DNA of 64,000 bases from Blasia pusilla (lineage: Eukaryota > Marchantiophyta > Marchantiopsida > Blasiales): the NCBI GenBank assembly GCA_050084515.1, contig CM114272.1, positions 11,966,001 to 12,030,000 of the forward strand. The letters are read 5' to 3'. The notes below the pieces were generated by a model. The model was not told where the DNA came from and ran no database searches. It saw only the letters and a program-made list of their open reading frames with translations. Made by a program: the position numbers and the translations under genes. Shown here one piece after another: positions 21,394 to 35,282 of the stretch. Numbering within the stretch: the stretch's first letter is position 1; each line of letters starts with the position of its first letter.

Positions 21394-24300
21394 TTAGGTT
21401 GAATCCGAGCAAGGGTTGAATCGTGATTAATGAGATCACCTAATTTTGTATGTTGTTGCTACTCAAGAGTAAGGCAAGAAAATGCTCATGCTATCAACTT
21501 TGGGATCAAGGATTTAGTTTAATATTTATTGCTCTTTCAAATCATAGTGCAGCTAGTTGGTGGAGTTGGGATTGAATTGACGCTCAAGTGTTTGAATTGT
21601 CGACAGAATGGTGAGAGTGCAGGGCTAGGTGGTCTTGGCTCCTATTTTTTCATTCCCTTACTGATTGGAGAGATTTGATACACATCTGGTCTTGTACATA
21701 TGGTGTAAAAGACCAAATCATTGCAATTTGAAGTGATGTGTTTATCAAGGGGAGCTAGCTTTTAATTGATTGGAGTATTTCCTGTAAATTATAACAATAA
21801 GATGAATCTTCACTCCATGCAATTCTATTGATTATTAGGATTTTATGAGCAACATTGGTTGAAGTGAAGCTCTCCTTCAAGGTTTTAGAAGACAAAATCT
21901 GTGATTACTTGAATACAAATTACCACAACTTGGCTTTTTTTTCATGTAGCCTTATCTATCATGGCTTTGAAACTTTCCACATTACCCTATCGTCAGTTGG
22001 GAAGTTATCTTCCCCACAACTTCACTGACACATCCTTTGCATGTTTAAGACGAGCGGAGCAAGATTGATCAATATAGTCACATTATTGAGAAAGACTGTG
22101 AAGAACACCATGCTTACCATATTCATCAGAGATTTTATGATCTTATTAAATACCTGACTTTTCATGAGGTACCCTAGGCATAGCACATTTGCAAAGCTTG
22201 TTCAATACTTTTCAAATTAACCCCCATTTTAGCATCTATCCTCCGCTACGACACCTCATATATGAAGATGTTAGGTTGTAAGGGGTGCCTCTCATTAATA
22301 GAGGAACTAAGATGAATGTGTGGTAGACATACATGGTTCCATGCGACTGTATTGAATTCAATAGGGTTTCAAGGTAATTATGAGTATTCCAGATGCAACT
22401 CTTTTGTAGATGTTGCTTGCTTTAGATAACCAATATGCGGCCCCTTTTTAGAGTTTTGAATTTTATAACGGAAATGAAAATACATTCGGATTAGTCGGGA
22501 GTAACACAACACTAATCGGATTCTGATTCAGACTAACACGGCAGTAGGGATAGGGAGTAACATAAAGAAATCTTGAGTAACATGGCCGGCTGCCAAGGTC
22601 GGAGAACACTGCCAAGGTTATGTTCTAGAGAACACAAATTGGGACACGGCTAAAGAAGACATTGCTAAAGAAGGCTAGGGATAACACTATGGATACTATT
22701 CTATTCTGTATTAATGGGAGAGTTAATACTAACGGGAATGCTAACATCGGACCGTTGAAAAATCATATCCTAGGGTCGAGAAATGTGCATAATAACTTGC
22801 ATTTTGCATGCTTTGCACTTGGGGTCGACTTCTTGTAGGGGCCGTAATTATAGATTAGGTTTATAGGGATTGAGAACATTAAAAAATATCTCACTATAAC
22901 CATAGGAAATGTATAAACTTAATTAGATAAACAATATCTTCCACAACAATGGAGATACCTAATTACACTTAGAAGATATTATTCATAAGTTCTTGTACTC
23001 TAAGGATGACAACTAGAAACCTCGCTGTAAACATGATTGGGTTGTATTGAGTATTTATACATGCTTGCAGGTTGCTATAGACAAAGATGGTTTTAATTTA
23101 GTTATTGCTTTGTCTCCCTAAGCATGTTGAGCAAGGGAGAAATTTTTTTTGGATTTGTTTTCCTCAAACAAAAGGAAATAGAGTTCATAGTGATATGTAA
23201 AGACAAGGGGAAGTTCAAAGCCACCAATATTAGTAACATCAAGAAGGCAATTGCAAGATCAAAACACAATTATGTGACTTGTTTGCTTTGCTTGAAAAGA
23301 AGAGTTTAGCATGCATGGATAATCCATCAAAGTGTCCATCATAGATAAGGATGTTGGGGTTGACTCCCAAACCCATATATTGCATCAAGGAAACCTTGAT
23401 GGACAATTACAATATTGCGCATTCTCCCACTTCATTGGACTAGCTTGGAAAAAGTCATCACTTCCTTTGTTCCATGGTTGTTAGAAGATGGCAAGTAAAA
23501 ATTTTAAAATGTTCCTGATTTTTTATGCTATTTCTCCGTGGAATTGGAATGTTTGCTTTATTTTTCATTGCAATTTATCTTTTATGGAAGAGAGTGTTGC
23601 ATAGGTGACAATGGTGAGAAGGCCGAGTAGAATCATTTGATTATGTCCAAAGTAGTAGTTTAGTTTACTATAGGAAAATAGAGAGATGTCACATTTGGTT
23701 TTTATTTTGTGTTTTCTTTCTTTGTGGATTAACTATGCTTGCTAGCTCGGTAAAGGACCAGTTGTCCTCAAAGCTTGTTGGACCATCTATTGAGGTATCA
23801 TTATCCATTCCCATGGAGTGAGAAAATTATTACTATAATGAAGAGCATGATCATTGGGTTTGTCTAGCGATGCCCACTATACATTGAGTTTGCTCAAACT
23901 TCCAAGGTTTTCATTAATCTTCACCTTCAAAGATATCACTTGTTGCCCCTCCTCTCTTGCAAAAGTGTTTGCAGAAAATGAAGGGAAAAAAATATGATGA
24001 CATTGAGCATGATACGATATTGGATAAGAATGGTAAGGTTTAATGCACTCGACTTATGTAACTTTAATGATTTGGTTTTCTACTTTGCCCCCAAATTCTT
24101 GTAATTACTTCCTTTATGTGTAAGGGAGTTGGTGAATGATATTTGTTTTCTTCATTACCAAATATTTATGAGACTCTTTTGAATTCAAAATTTTATTCAT
24201 TTTTGTAGAAAATTATTTCATGTTGCCCATTTATGTGCAACGGTTTTTTATTTTTGTGAGTTCATAATTATTTTCCTCATAAAGATCATTTTATTTGATT

Positions 24301-27300
24301 AAGAAGCCAAACTGCAGTTTTTTGGAGTTTATTGCTGAACTGACTTGATATAAGTACTATTCCATGTTGGTTTTATGCTTCTTCACATGGTATTTTTTTT
24401 AGAGGCATTTGTGGTTTTAGAGTTTCCCCAAATTATTGTGAGTTTCAATCCAAACTAAAGCGTTTAGCACTTCAATAGTGACACACATGTGGCATAGATG
24501 TTCAATATTATGTTGAGTAATTCTTGCCATAGTCTTGATATTTTTGTGATAGCATTCTTCATTTCCTCATTATCCAAACTTTATGTGACTCTCACATTGA
24601 AGTTAAATGTTATAAAGTTTCATAATTAACACATTTAACATAAGTATCCGACGTTGGGTTAAGTGGTTCCTGCCAGGGTTATGCTTTCTTGTGATGGCAA
24701 TCTTGATATACTTTGTTTAAGTTATGTTATATTTTTTGTGACTCTATCATATAACTGAAATTTTTGAGAATTCACCAATGAACACATATGTACCAAAGTG
24801 TCAACATGCTTATTTATGTTCTTATTTCCGTGATGCTTATTTTTGGTATCTTCATTCTTATTATTGCAATTACCAAAAGTTTGTGTGATTCTAAAGTTGA
24901 AATGCAATTTTTTTGAGATTAAGATTGAGCACATATGTAGAAAAGTGAACTAAGCTAGTTTAAGTAATTCTTGCTATAGCCAACCAAGTTTTTATTGAAG
25001 GAATTTTTGTATTCCTAAAATAATTTCTGGGTTTTTATCTCAACTTGATTGATATTTGAAGCTCAATAGTCAATGAAAATTTACAGCATTGTTCCTGGCA
25101 AGTTTTTTTGTGATTTCTCCCACAATCATCATTTCTCATTATTCTAACAACCTACTTTGAAATTAAATTTTTTTTCTCTCATGCTAGGCATTACTATCAA
25201 GCCCCTTTTGTGGTAAAGGGTGTGGTACAAAAGCGTTGGTCTGTTTATCACACACAAAAGAAGCAACTATTGCTTCAAAAATTTTTTTGATGCTTAGTCA
25301 TACTCTAGATTGGTAACATTATCATCATTATTGGTTGCTAGCACCAATGATGCTCATAGATATGCTCCCATAACAAGAAATTATCTTACTTCTCAAGGCT
25401 AATATATTGGAAACCTAAACCTTGGGCTTGCTTAATAATTAAGTGACTCTCACTTTGAAGTAGTTTTTCACATATTATTCTTTGCTTTCCACCAACCTTC
25501 TACATTATTGGAATGGATTAAGGCATTGGAGAGTATATATCCTCCCTAATCCCATGTGTCGGATGATATTGATTTGTTCAATGACACATATTAATTGGCG
25601 TTCAAAGCTCTAGATGCACTTATGCACTTTACACCATTTTGGAATAGAGATGGCATATGCCTAGATTTATGAGATGTGGGTTTTTTGACCCATAAGCAAT
25701 TGGTGGATGTGAGACTTGCAAGTTTGGAGATAGTTACCATTGAATGTGACAAATTTTTCTCATTAAAAGCTTATTGGAGGCCCCAATTTGAAGAGGTGTA
25801 TCGTGCTTGGATGTAGGCCAAGAAAGCATCTATTGTAGAATGATTGAGATTTAAGATGAGGGGAACGTACACCTTGGGGGTTGGTTTGACACAAGATAAG
25901 GTCGTTATACAAGTTTTAACTTAACCATAATCACATTGACTACTGGATGTTAAGGGACTTGGTATTGTTGCATTGTAATCGGGTCCTAAATATTCCAGTT
26001 TGAGGTCTCATAACATAAAATGTTCACACCATGACCTCAACTTTGTATTGTTGGAGTTCAAACATTCTTAATGTGGAGTTTCCTATTTTTTCAAGCCACT
26101 GTAAGACTATTGTTCCTTACTTTAAATTTGAGAGTACATTGGTTTAGCATTTTGTGTAGGGTGGTTTACTATGTCCTCAGAGGATGACCCTTGTCTATTC
26201 TCTACACCAAAGGAAAAAAAAACCCTAAAATGTGGGCAAAAAAGCCTTCATACTTGCAAGAATAATATAAATTTCTTCTCCACTTATGCACCATTAGACC
26301 TTTTTGAAGAAAAGATCAAGGTCTAAGAAGAAGAGGGCAGATATGGTTGTTACCCGTAAGAGTTGGAGAGTAAATGCGAGGCTTGCTAAAAACCCACCCT
26401 TAGATTTGATGATTTTCAATATTGCCATAGAGATCCTAATTTCTCATGCAATCCAAAATAGGTTAGTTGGATCTTAAACTGATGGACCGTGCTGGGAAAA
26501 ATAAATTTAATAAGAAAGAAATCTGCCACGAGACATATCATAACTAATAGGGTTAGAGCATGTAGATAGACCTCTGAAAAAGATGAGTGACAAAGTCCGT
26601 CCATGCAAATGCCACTCTTATTGAAGATGAGTTATGTTTTGGATTGTATTAGCAGTAGTGGCTTGAATCTTTCTGTGGGTGCTAATGACATGCTATATAT
26701 TTAGAATCTTGGCCTAGGTCGATATATCAATGAACACCAACAATGAAATTGCTACTTGTGTTGATGATGAGATATTATTTTATTTAAATGTTTCTTTTCC
26801 ATATTTTAGCTATGCCCCATCATATGCTCTGATGATTGCTACTTACTTGTTGTGTATATCAAATCTTGGCTAGAGCAAATATGTGGATGAATACCAACAA
26901 GAAAGTTGCTACTCTTGCTAATGAGGAAGTATTCTCAAGATTTTATTTGGTATTTCTAGTTGTGGCCCTAGTTTCCTTCCAATGGTTGTTATTGACTTAA
27001 TGTGTTTATTTTATCACGTCCTTGCCAAAATGGAGACATCAATTAAGTCCAATGATAAATATTCTACTCCTTCTAATGATAAGATATTTGTTCTCATGAT
27101 ATAGAGAGTATTGTAGATCCTCTATGTGGTACTTTCGACTCTTTATATTGCTGCCACTAACTTGATATGTTTATTAAGACATTGCCATTGCAAAGATGAC
27201 CATGAAGTCGGGTAAACTCCAAGCAACTCCTTTTAGTGACCACGTTTGTCTAGGACCTTGCCTGTTCACTTTCAATTTCTAATTTACCATGCATCTTAGT

Positions 27301-27895
27301 TCTGTCATAAGCTATGATACGTTGGATGTAAATATGCAAGTAGTCAAGAAGGACTTGGATGATGTAGCACCAAGGAAATCCCATCTTGAGAAACAAGCCC
27401 TTAAAAAATAGAGTGGAAAGCTGGTTGAGTCTTTCTACTTATGGGATACGGAGAGAGTTTTAACTTCTCATAGAACATCTTGCTAAGGCTTTAAAAAATT
27501 TCTTTCTCATGTCATTCATCTCTCTTTGTTGATTTGCGAATCTCACATTCAAGAGCAGTCCCAATCTCCAAAAACCTTCCACTCATTGTTTGTGAATCTG
27601 AAGAGTTTCCTATAAACTTGACACCAATTCTAGAGTTTGGGATGCCTATGATGCATGACCTATCTGTGTGAACACTGGTGTTGAGAAGTTTTCTAGAGGG
27701 AACATACCTCATCTGATATTTTTAGACTATGAACACCTAGTCCAAGAATCTTCATTAAGTTGCCAATGTTGATTACGTAAACCCCATCTATACCCATTGG
27801 AATAACCTATTTTTGGGACTAACCTTTGTATATGGTTATGTTGTTCAAGTGGGATGCCTTATTGTTATTTGAAAAAACCTTTTGATGGACCCTAA
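21394..27895. other. Long AT-rich intergenic stretch, no gene recognised
   Basis: Only short open frames, none with a recognisable domain. 22440-22860 contains short phrases repeated from 19720-20010. I see no tRNA, rRNA or intact transposon here. Confidence 0.5.
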
Positions 27896-28257
27896 GGGCA
27901 GGCTTGGAGTCGCGCGCGACTCCAAGACCCCAAGATCCGGCTGTAACAGTCGTTGCACTAGAGCGGAACCTGCGGCTTTGCGCCGGTTGCCGGCAGGTAA
28001 CCAGACGGGATTACGACGGGATTTTGGTTTGGGCCGGTTGTTTTCAGATAACAACCGACGCTAAAAGGTATCGAATGGCGCTAGGATGATGCAGGAAATC
28101 TTGTGCCCAGAATTTATGGTCGCAAGAATTTCAAGGACCCCACCAAAAAACAAGGACGCCGACGGAAAGTTGGCGACTCCCACCGTTCCAGAACAAAATA
28201 CACCGTCAGATTTCTCTGATCCGTCGTAACTACTAGGGTCGCAGATACTCCAAGCCC
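27896..28257. mobile_element. Probable small TIR element (MITE)
   Basis: Left end GGGCAGGCTTGGAGTCGCG (27896-27914). The right end, read on the opposite strand from 28257, is GGGCTTGGAGTATCTGC. Flanking triplets are TAA and TAT. The interior is GC-rich compared with the AT-rich surroundings. GGGC tips and a three-base AT target would suit a PIF/Harbinger (Tourist-like) MITE, but the termini are imperfect. Confidence 0.45.
27903..27926. repeat. Perfect 24-bp palindrome
   Basis: CTTGGAGTCGCG followed immediately by CGCGACTCCAAG, with no loop, inside the left end of the putative MITE. Confidence 0.95.
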
Positions 28258-28260
28258 TAT

Positions 28261-31200
28261 GGAATCGGGCCCTAAACGATCCCACCTCAATTTTTTTGTG
28301 CAATTTGAAAGATTGTTGCTCCTTGTTAGGACCCACAACATCCGTATTTTAGATACTACAATGATTGTGCATGAAATTTTACCAAACCATCTATTAAAAC
28401 AAGGTTATGCTAAGTTTGAGGTTCATCCCAATTTTAGTGATGTCAAAGAACCATGGAAAGTTGCAAATTTAATTAAATTATCTTTATGGTTGTCACCAGG
28501 TTTTAATTTATGGCTCCAATACGTTCATGTTTTGGTTGCCCATGGTCTACTTCCTTACTCAATAGAATGCATGATTGATTTCAATATCATGTAGCATATA
28601 TGTATACGTCCCTCCATTTCAAACCAATGGATCCCCAAAGTAAGTTTGTAGTATGTTTAGAGAAACCTTCTCAATGTGCATGCATGCATCCTTGAGGCGA
28701 ACCTTAGATTTTTGAATCTCTTTGTGCAAAGAAACTTATAGAGACGCACTTAACACACACACAACCTCTTTTTTGACCTCAAAGAGTGCCTTTAGACACC
28801 ACGTTATTTTGTTTTATTGACTATCTAATGTAGTCTTGGCTAAGATAGGGATGATTAAAATTGTTTAGACATAATGGCATCATGCCTACGCTAGTAGGAA
28901 GTCACCCAAACCATTGGTAGGCCATATTGATTATGAAATAGAGCAAACGCAACAATTGTGATATACTATCCATCACGGGACAAAAATGTATGAAAACATA
29001 GAAGCATGCAATGATAGACTCTTCCTTAATGGAAGGGTTTGATATTATGAGAGACCTTAACTCATACATTTTTCTTGTTGTTATACATTCGATATATTTA
29101 AAATTTCAACACAGAATTAAATGAACATTTCTAGTTCCATAATCGTTGTTACCATATGTGATATCATACTTAGGGTACTAGAATTCCCAAATCCTACTAG
29201 ATTTTGAAATATTCACCTAATAGAGAAACCAAGACAACATGGTTATTTGATGTTGTTGTTGAAAGGCTTGTAAAATGCGATTTGTGCTTAGTGTCTTTGC
29301 ACCCACATCTAAGCTTAAGTGGCATCGTTTGTTCTATTGTAGCCTCCTTCACACCTCCTAATGACATTCTTAATGATAAAAATGTCTTGCATTTGGTATG
29401 TCAACATTATATCTCTTGCATGGTTTTAGGCTTGTATTCCACATCTCGTCTAATCCAATTTGTATGCTCTTCATAATATGGTGATGACTAATCCTTATGG
29501 TGAGTAAAATTTCTACAAAATATTGACAATAGAAATTATGCTATGGTATAAAATCTCATGGAGCATTCAAGGATATTGATTTGAACAATGAAGATGAATT
29601 ATGTTTGATCCATTTGAAGCAAGCATAGGAAACCATCTCACGATTAAAATAAAATTTTCTATATGGTATTCTCTCAAGATGAGGTGTTCTAGGAAATTTT
29701 GGAATTCATAATCTAAAAGGAAAATGCAATTGACTCCGTTGCAAGCATAAATAATTAAGAGCATAAAAGATCCGGATTTGGAGTTATAAAAAAGTTGGAT
29801 GGATTGTGATGGCGAAGAACCTTACCACCAAAGGAGTTGCAAGCACTTTCTTCCAAAGAGCTGCCACATAATCTATATTATTATTATAGAGTGCCCTTAT
29901 AAAGGGTGCCATGATTGATAACCATTTTTTGGCTACAATTCGGAGTTCGAATTCCTTTCACCAGTGGCACTGACTAGTTGGTCTCATAACACAAAATATG
30001 GAATTTTTTGACATCGCCCAATGACCCTATGAAATCCTCAACTCCTACACTCCGCTCCATAGTGGCTTGATGAAAGTCAAGAGCCATATGGCGATCGTTT
30101 GGGTGCAAAACCTGGATCCTTAAACCCCTCGGCGTTCCTTTCCCAAGATAAGGATGCCCCATTCTCTTTTTCGGGCCAGCGGTGACGGATTGGACTCTAT
30201 GAATCTCCTATCTCCTATCTCCTCTTTTGTATCTGATGGATTTTTCTTTTGTATTCTGATCACCCTCTTTTTTATTAAACTTTCTTTCCCTTCCCTAAAC
30301 CACGATGAGAAGAGGGATCCCAACCCACTGAACCCCACAGTGACGACGGCCACAAAACCAATCGCTACCCTAACTTGGACCACTTCGACTACCACGACAA
30401 GACCATGGTTGAGCAATCCAAAGTCGACCCGCTCCGTTTCTCAGCATGGATCTAAACCCTAAACCTGCCCTAAACGACGTAAACGTAGGGACAAAGCACG
30501 GCGAAGAAAATGGACTGCGGAGAGAGTCGTATTTGAGAAAAGGAGATGCATAAAAGAAAAGGTTGGATGCAGCACCGGGACTTTTTGGGAGGTCGCCCAT
30601 CCCAATACTATTGTGGCAGTCACCTATCCCAATACTATTCCGGCCCAAGGGCCCGAATAGTCCCGTTGCAGACTCCCGGACGGCAAGTCCGCAACGGGAA
30701 AGACTTGTGTCTCGCACGTTGCAGGGGCCTTTGCGCCTTCGGCCTACCATCAGGTTTTAATGGCTTTCGGATCGCTTATGCTTGTGCCATAGAAGGTACA
30801 AATACATGCGTACTTATTTGAAGAACGGGATATAATCGCGTTCCATGAAGATTTTTATCAACTCATAATTTCATGGGCCAAGGTTCATGTGATTCTATGT
30901 GTAGGAGTGGAGCACTTCAGTAAGTTTGAAATTGAAAGAAAAATACTACATATGGAAAAAATATACCAAAATAAAACGTCTTACTAGTTATATATGTTTT
31001 TCCTTCCTTTCTTATGAGTAGCTGTCTTTCTAAATATAAGTAAATCATTGAGTGTTCTTTCTTAAGAATATACATAGAAGAAACTAAAATATGAATTTAT
31101 TTCTTATAATAAGACTAGCTTGTTCAAAATGTCCTTGTAAAGTAAATCAACCATAAATTACAATATTAAAAGGTGTGCAATTTTTTTATGTATATATCTT

Positions 31201-32026
31201 TCATAAGACTATTCCAAATATATTATACAAGGATAATTAATGAAAAATAATAATACATATATTATTTTATTGAATTTGAACTAAATTTTCTTAATTTTGG
31301 GATATTAAAATTTATACTGAAAACTAAATGGGTCAAATTTTTTAAAAATTCATCCAAAATTATCGAATAATATAGACTGTTTGATTTTTTATTTCCCATT
31401 GGAAATTTTTTATTATTTATATGTGGAAATGAAAAGAGTAATTACCATGATATAAAAAAATCATATTATCTTCAGGTTCTTCAGCTGCAAAAACTTGTCT
31501 AAAATATTTTACAGGGCGGGAAAAATCCTTAAAAAAATTTCGCGTCCATATTTGTAAGTCCCCTCAAGGGCAAAGGTATATACTTGTGTAATTATGATCA
31601 CAAATTTAATACCCCACCCCCAAACTCTCCCTGTATTGAGCCATGTAGAGTAGAGATAATGAGGTTTCTTGCGGCCACGGAATTACACGGGGAGCTCATA
31701 GGGGCTGGTTAGCTTAAAATCAAATATATTCAAAAGAGGATTCGTGGCTCCCATCACATTCAGAATAGTCTCATTCCGTATCTTCCAGATCTGTAGTTCC
31801 CCGTAGATCTACTCCGAATCTGTGTACACTATTCAAACCTGGTGTCATGTTCAAAATCAAACGAAAAGATGGCGAGTCAGAAGTTAACTACCTGTTCGAA
31901 GGTAGTCAGTAATCTGGTACTAGCATACTTACGTTCTCAACTCCTGGGATATTCGATGTCCAGCACCACTTGGACTCTAGTATGTTCATGATTCGATCTG
32001 GGAACCATAGAAATTGATCAAAACAT
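28261..32026. other. Intergenic, no gene recognised
   Basis: Mostly AT-rich. A GC-richer island at 30540-30760 has a direct repeat (ATCCCAATACTATT at 30599 and 30626) and an inverted repeat (TCCCGTTGC at 30661 and GCAACGGGA at 30691). The islands at 27896 and 30540 may both be small elements. No protein domain seen. Confidence 0.45.
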
Positions 32027-35000
32027 TTATCGGGGAAAGGCAGACAGAGCTCGGCGCTTGGCATCCAGTAGCATCTTCTGGAATCGCTTGAGAGAAAGGC
32101 GCACATCTTGGTTCGACAAGTAGATCTCTTTCTGAGTTTCCCATCCCTTGGCGACGAAGCGAGCTGGGTTGCGCACGATAGGGTGGTTAAGTCCATACCT
32201 ATCGCTCAGTGTGCTCTCCTCGGGTTTAATATTGTACTCTAGGTATTGTAAACCCAGCTCCCGAACAGAAGGACCTGCGTAATAGTTATGAGAAGGCCAG
32301 TCTGTTCCCAGAGGAACGATCTGAATAAAAACTGCCCTCCTCTCCATGAATATGGTGTGGGCTAGGCCCGCACCATGTACTCCTACGACGACTTGACTGT
32401 CGTGGAACAGGCTGCACCCCCAATGCACGACAACCATGGATCCATGACGAGGGTTAGTTTCGACGGATCGTAAGATTACCTCCAAGAGTGATTGTACCAA
32501 TAACTGAATCTGATTCATCAATTCTAATTCCTGTGTGAGAATGTACATTCCCTCGTGAAGAAGTCGACTCCATTATTCACAGCTACTCTGTTAACAAGCC
32601 AGCACTTGAAAAAGTCGCGATCAATAGCTACATCAACATTCTTTTTCACTTTCCAACTAGTAAGTAGAGTTAGGACCACTAGAAGATAAGGAAGTTATTT
32701 ATGATACTTAGCTACGATCGCGATGATCAGCAGGCTCTACCAGGATTGCAATTTTAGAATACGTATTAAAATTATACATGTGGAGAAATTAGACGAGTCA
32801 AAAGGCAGCGTGCACCTGTAAAGAGTACGTAGGTCGACTTTGTCCGAGGGTGTCACCACCTTGACTTCAAAGCCCAGTTGCTCACTCAACCTGATCACCT
32901 GTGCTTGATTTAGCACAATGCGGTTGCCTGTCCGTGCAACGATCAGAAGTTGTAGTTTCCTTGATCTAGACTGCTGCAGCTGATTTCCCATCGTTACAGC
33001 TTGACTCGTGGGTTTCGATTGTCTCAGTGAAGGGACCTTATCAGGGAGAGTTCCTACTCTGGAGAATGCCCTGTTAAGCATTTTCTGAAAGTCTTTCATC
33101 GTCTCATGGTGAGGCATCTTTGAAGGGTCGATCCCAAACTCTTTGTGTATGTACAAACCTACAATTACCTCCGGAAAGCAGTGAACACCTGTATCGACCT
33201 TGAAGTCAACGACTGGGTAGTGGCTGAGCTGCTGTATCAAGAGAATGTATCTCGCTACCCACCATTCTCGCATATCGGTAACTATGAACACAACCTCGCC
33301 TTTCAGATGCTGCGACGTGATAAACAGTGGAATGAGAACATCCTGAAAATCATGGTAAGGGTTCCCCGTGAAACCACCTGAGGAGAACAGCAAGGCTGGA
33401 GTGGAATGATTGAAGTTGCAGCGCACATGGCTGCTGTTTCGAGAACCCAAAATGTGAAGGGAAACCGGCTGAACCGATGCCATAGTGGTTGCCTCCCACT
33501 TGCGTGTGTATGGACGGTTCCACTCCACGTGAGAACATTTTTCTGTTTCTGGACTCGAGCTCAAATGCAGTACAACAGAACTGGAATTTCCAGTAAATAT
33601 ATGCACATTGCCGTGCATGAAGCAAACATCTGTGCGCTTGTGATGACGATCGCACCAGAATCCCTCATTATTCGATCCCTCTCCTAGCACCGCAATCCCC
33701 AACGAACCTGATATGAATGACCATCAAACTTGTGAGGGGACAACTGGACCAGGCACTAATACCGTATGAAGCAAATATGCAAATAACGACATTGAATATT
33801 AAATCAATAAATTTCTCTTCAATTTATAATTATTAGAAAAAGCGAAAATAAAACTATTACATTATGATACTTCGATCCTGAAAGTACCCAAAAATCCATC
33901 GATTAATTCTAAATGCCGCGTATGTATGAGATCATCAGATACCGATGTTGGTTATCGCGTGTTCATTTTCTGGTCAGGCTATTGCACGGATCCATAGTCA
34001 GGATGGTCTAAGGGAACAGATAAGACCTACAAAGATGATCCTGGATGATGTTCGTGGACACCCTTTCGGACAGCGAGTCAGCAATTATATTTACAGAAAG
34101 GGAAGCGCATCTTTCCGGGAATTTCAAACTGAGGAGTACGAGCTAGTGGCATTCCATGAAGGGCAGTCAATCTGGGTACCAGCCTACCAGTCTCAGAGTA
34201 CTGCATCCCGTTTACTTGTACATCGCCTTCGCGCTTTGTACATATACTTGTGAAGTTCAGTGAATCCATGCCATTTACAGTTTGTATTCTAGGCTCAATC
34301 TGCTGGTCGCCGACTGTAATTTTCTGATCTGCGCCATTCTTATGAATGGCGACGTTGCCATTCTCGGATGTAAAGGTGCTTTCTGTGTCCAGTAGCGTTC
34401 CGTTAATATGTGCACCGGAAACTCTTTTAATGTAATTAATAGACGATTCTGGGGCCAAATGTCGAGCGACCTCTTTAGAGAGAAAGTGCACCCACTGAAA
34501 CTCATTATCGGTTGGGGACCTCATCTCTGGATCATCATCATGATTTGGTAAGTGAACGGAATCATTCCGCCCTGGCCTGCCAGAACGATCTATCAATCAA
34601 AGTCATGTCAGATCAAATTAACTAACCTCATCTCAATTCAAAAGATCCCGTCTAATAATTCTCTGATCTGGATCTCAAGAAATCAGTTCATGAACTATCC
34701 CTCTTTCTCTCTGTGGGATCAATCCCTGACCATTTCCACCCTCGATACACTGATTATGAGGGCTGCGAACTCTCCATTACTCTTCTGATCTCCGTTACTC
34801 TTCTTATCTTCTGATTCATTCGCTCCATGCCACGCATGGAGCGAATGAATATTACGGGAATATTATAAGATATCTATGTATAGCTATATGTAGGAAGAGC
34901 GATCAAGATACAAGATTTAATAGATAAAATAGAAAGCTGTGCATTCACATATTAATATATATTCTAGATCTATATACATTCACCCTGGGAACAAGAGCGC

Positions 35001-35282
35001 GCAATGATATTTAAGTCCACACGTATGTATAATCACCGTATCTTGAGAGCGTACATTACATGCGTATGTCTTTAGGACTTTAGTGATATCTTACTTACAT
35101 TCCAGGAGAAAAGGAAGTATGCCGCTGTCATGGAAGAACGACAAGGTAAAACACGCCAGTAAAATACACATGAATATTCCAATCTGGAGCGTAGTCTTGA
35201 GCACCAAGGTCCCATCTGAACTTATCCCGTGACCCCCTAACTTTCTCTCGCCCATGCCATGAACCAGCTTCCTCGACTTCAT
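32027..35282 (-). CDS. Golgi glycosyltransferase family 61 (GT61)
   Basis: Exons (minus): 35282-35099 (184 nt), 34589-34248 (342), 33707-32816 (892), 32411-32027 (385). They sum to 1803 nt, giving 600 aa plus stop, with consistent phases and GT-AG introns. A type II membrane protein: short basic N-terminus, anchor at residues 32-50 (LQIGIFMCILLACFTLSFF), stem of about 150 residues in exon 2, then the lumenal GT61 domain. Family signatures: CDRHHKRTDVCFMHG, PALLFSSGGFTGNPYHDFQD, VVVGVHGAGLAH (about 480-490), WPSHNYYAGPSVRELGLQYL, IKPEESTLSDRYG, KEIYLSNQDVRLSLKRF. The order and spacing match plant GT61 enzymes that add xylose or arabinose to xylan, or act in N-glycan decoration; the exact sugar cannot be read. 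The ATG at 35282 is the first in frame after TTG codons. No defects seen. Confidence 0.92.
34814..34850. repeat. Perfect 17-bp inverted repeat in GT61 intron 1
   Basis: ATTCATTCGCTCCATGC, loop CAC, then GCATGGAGCGAATGAAT. A perfect stem with a three-base loop in the intron between exons 1 and 2. Confidence 0.95.

Noticed and set aside
28061-28341. Minus-strand frames of 75-91 residues
   Set aside because: Overlap each other across the putative MITE and its flank; no domain.
34814-34850. miRNA precursor
   Set aside because: A stem of 17 bp with a three-base loop is too short for a plant pre-miRNA.
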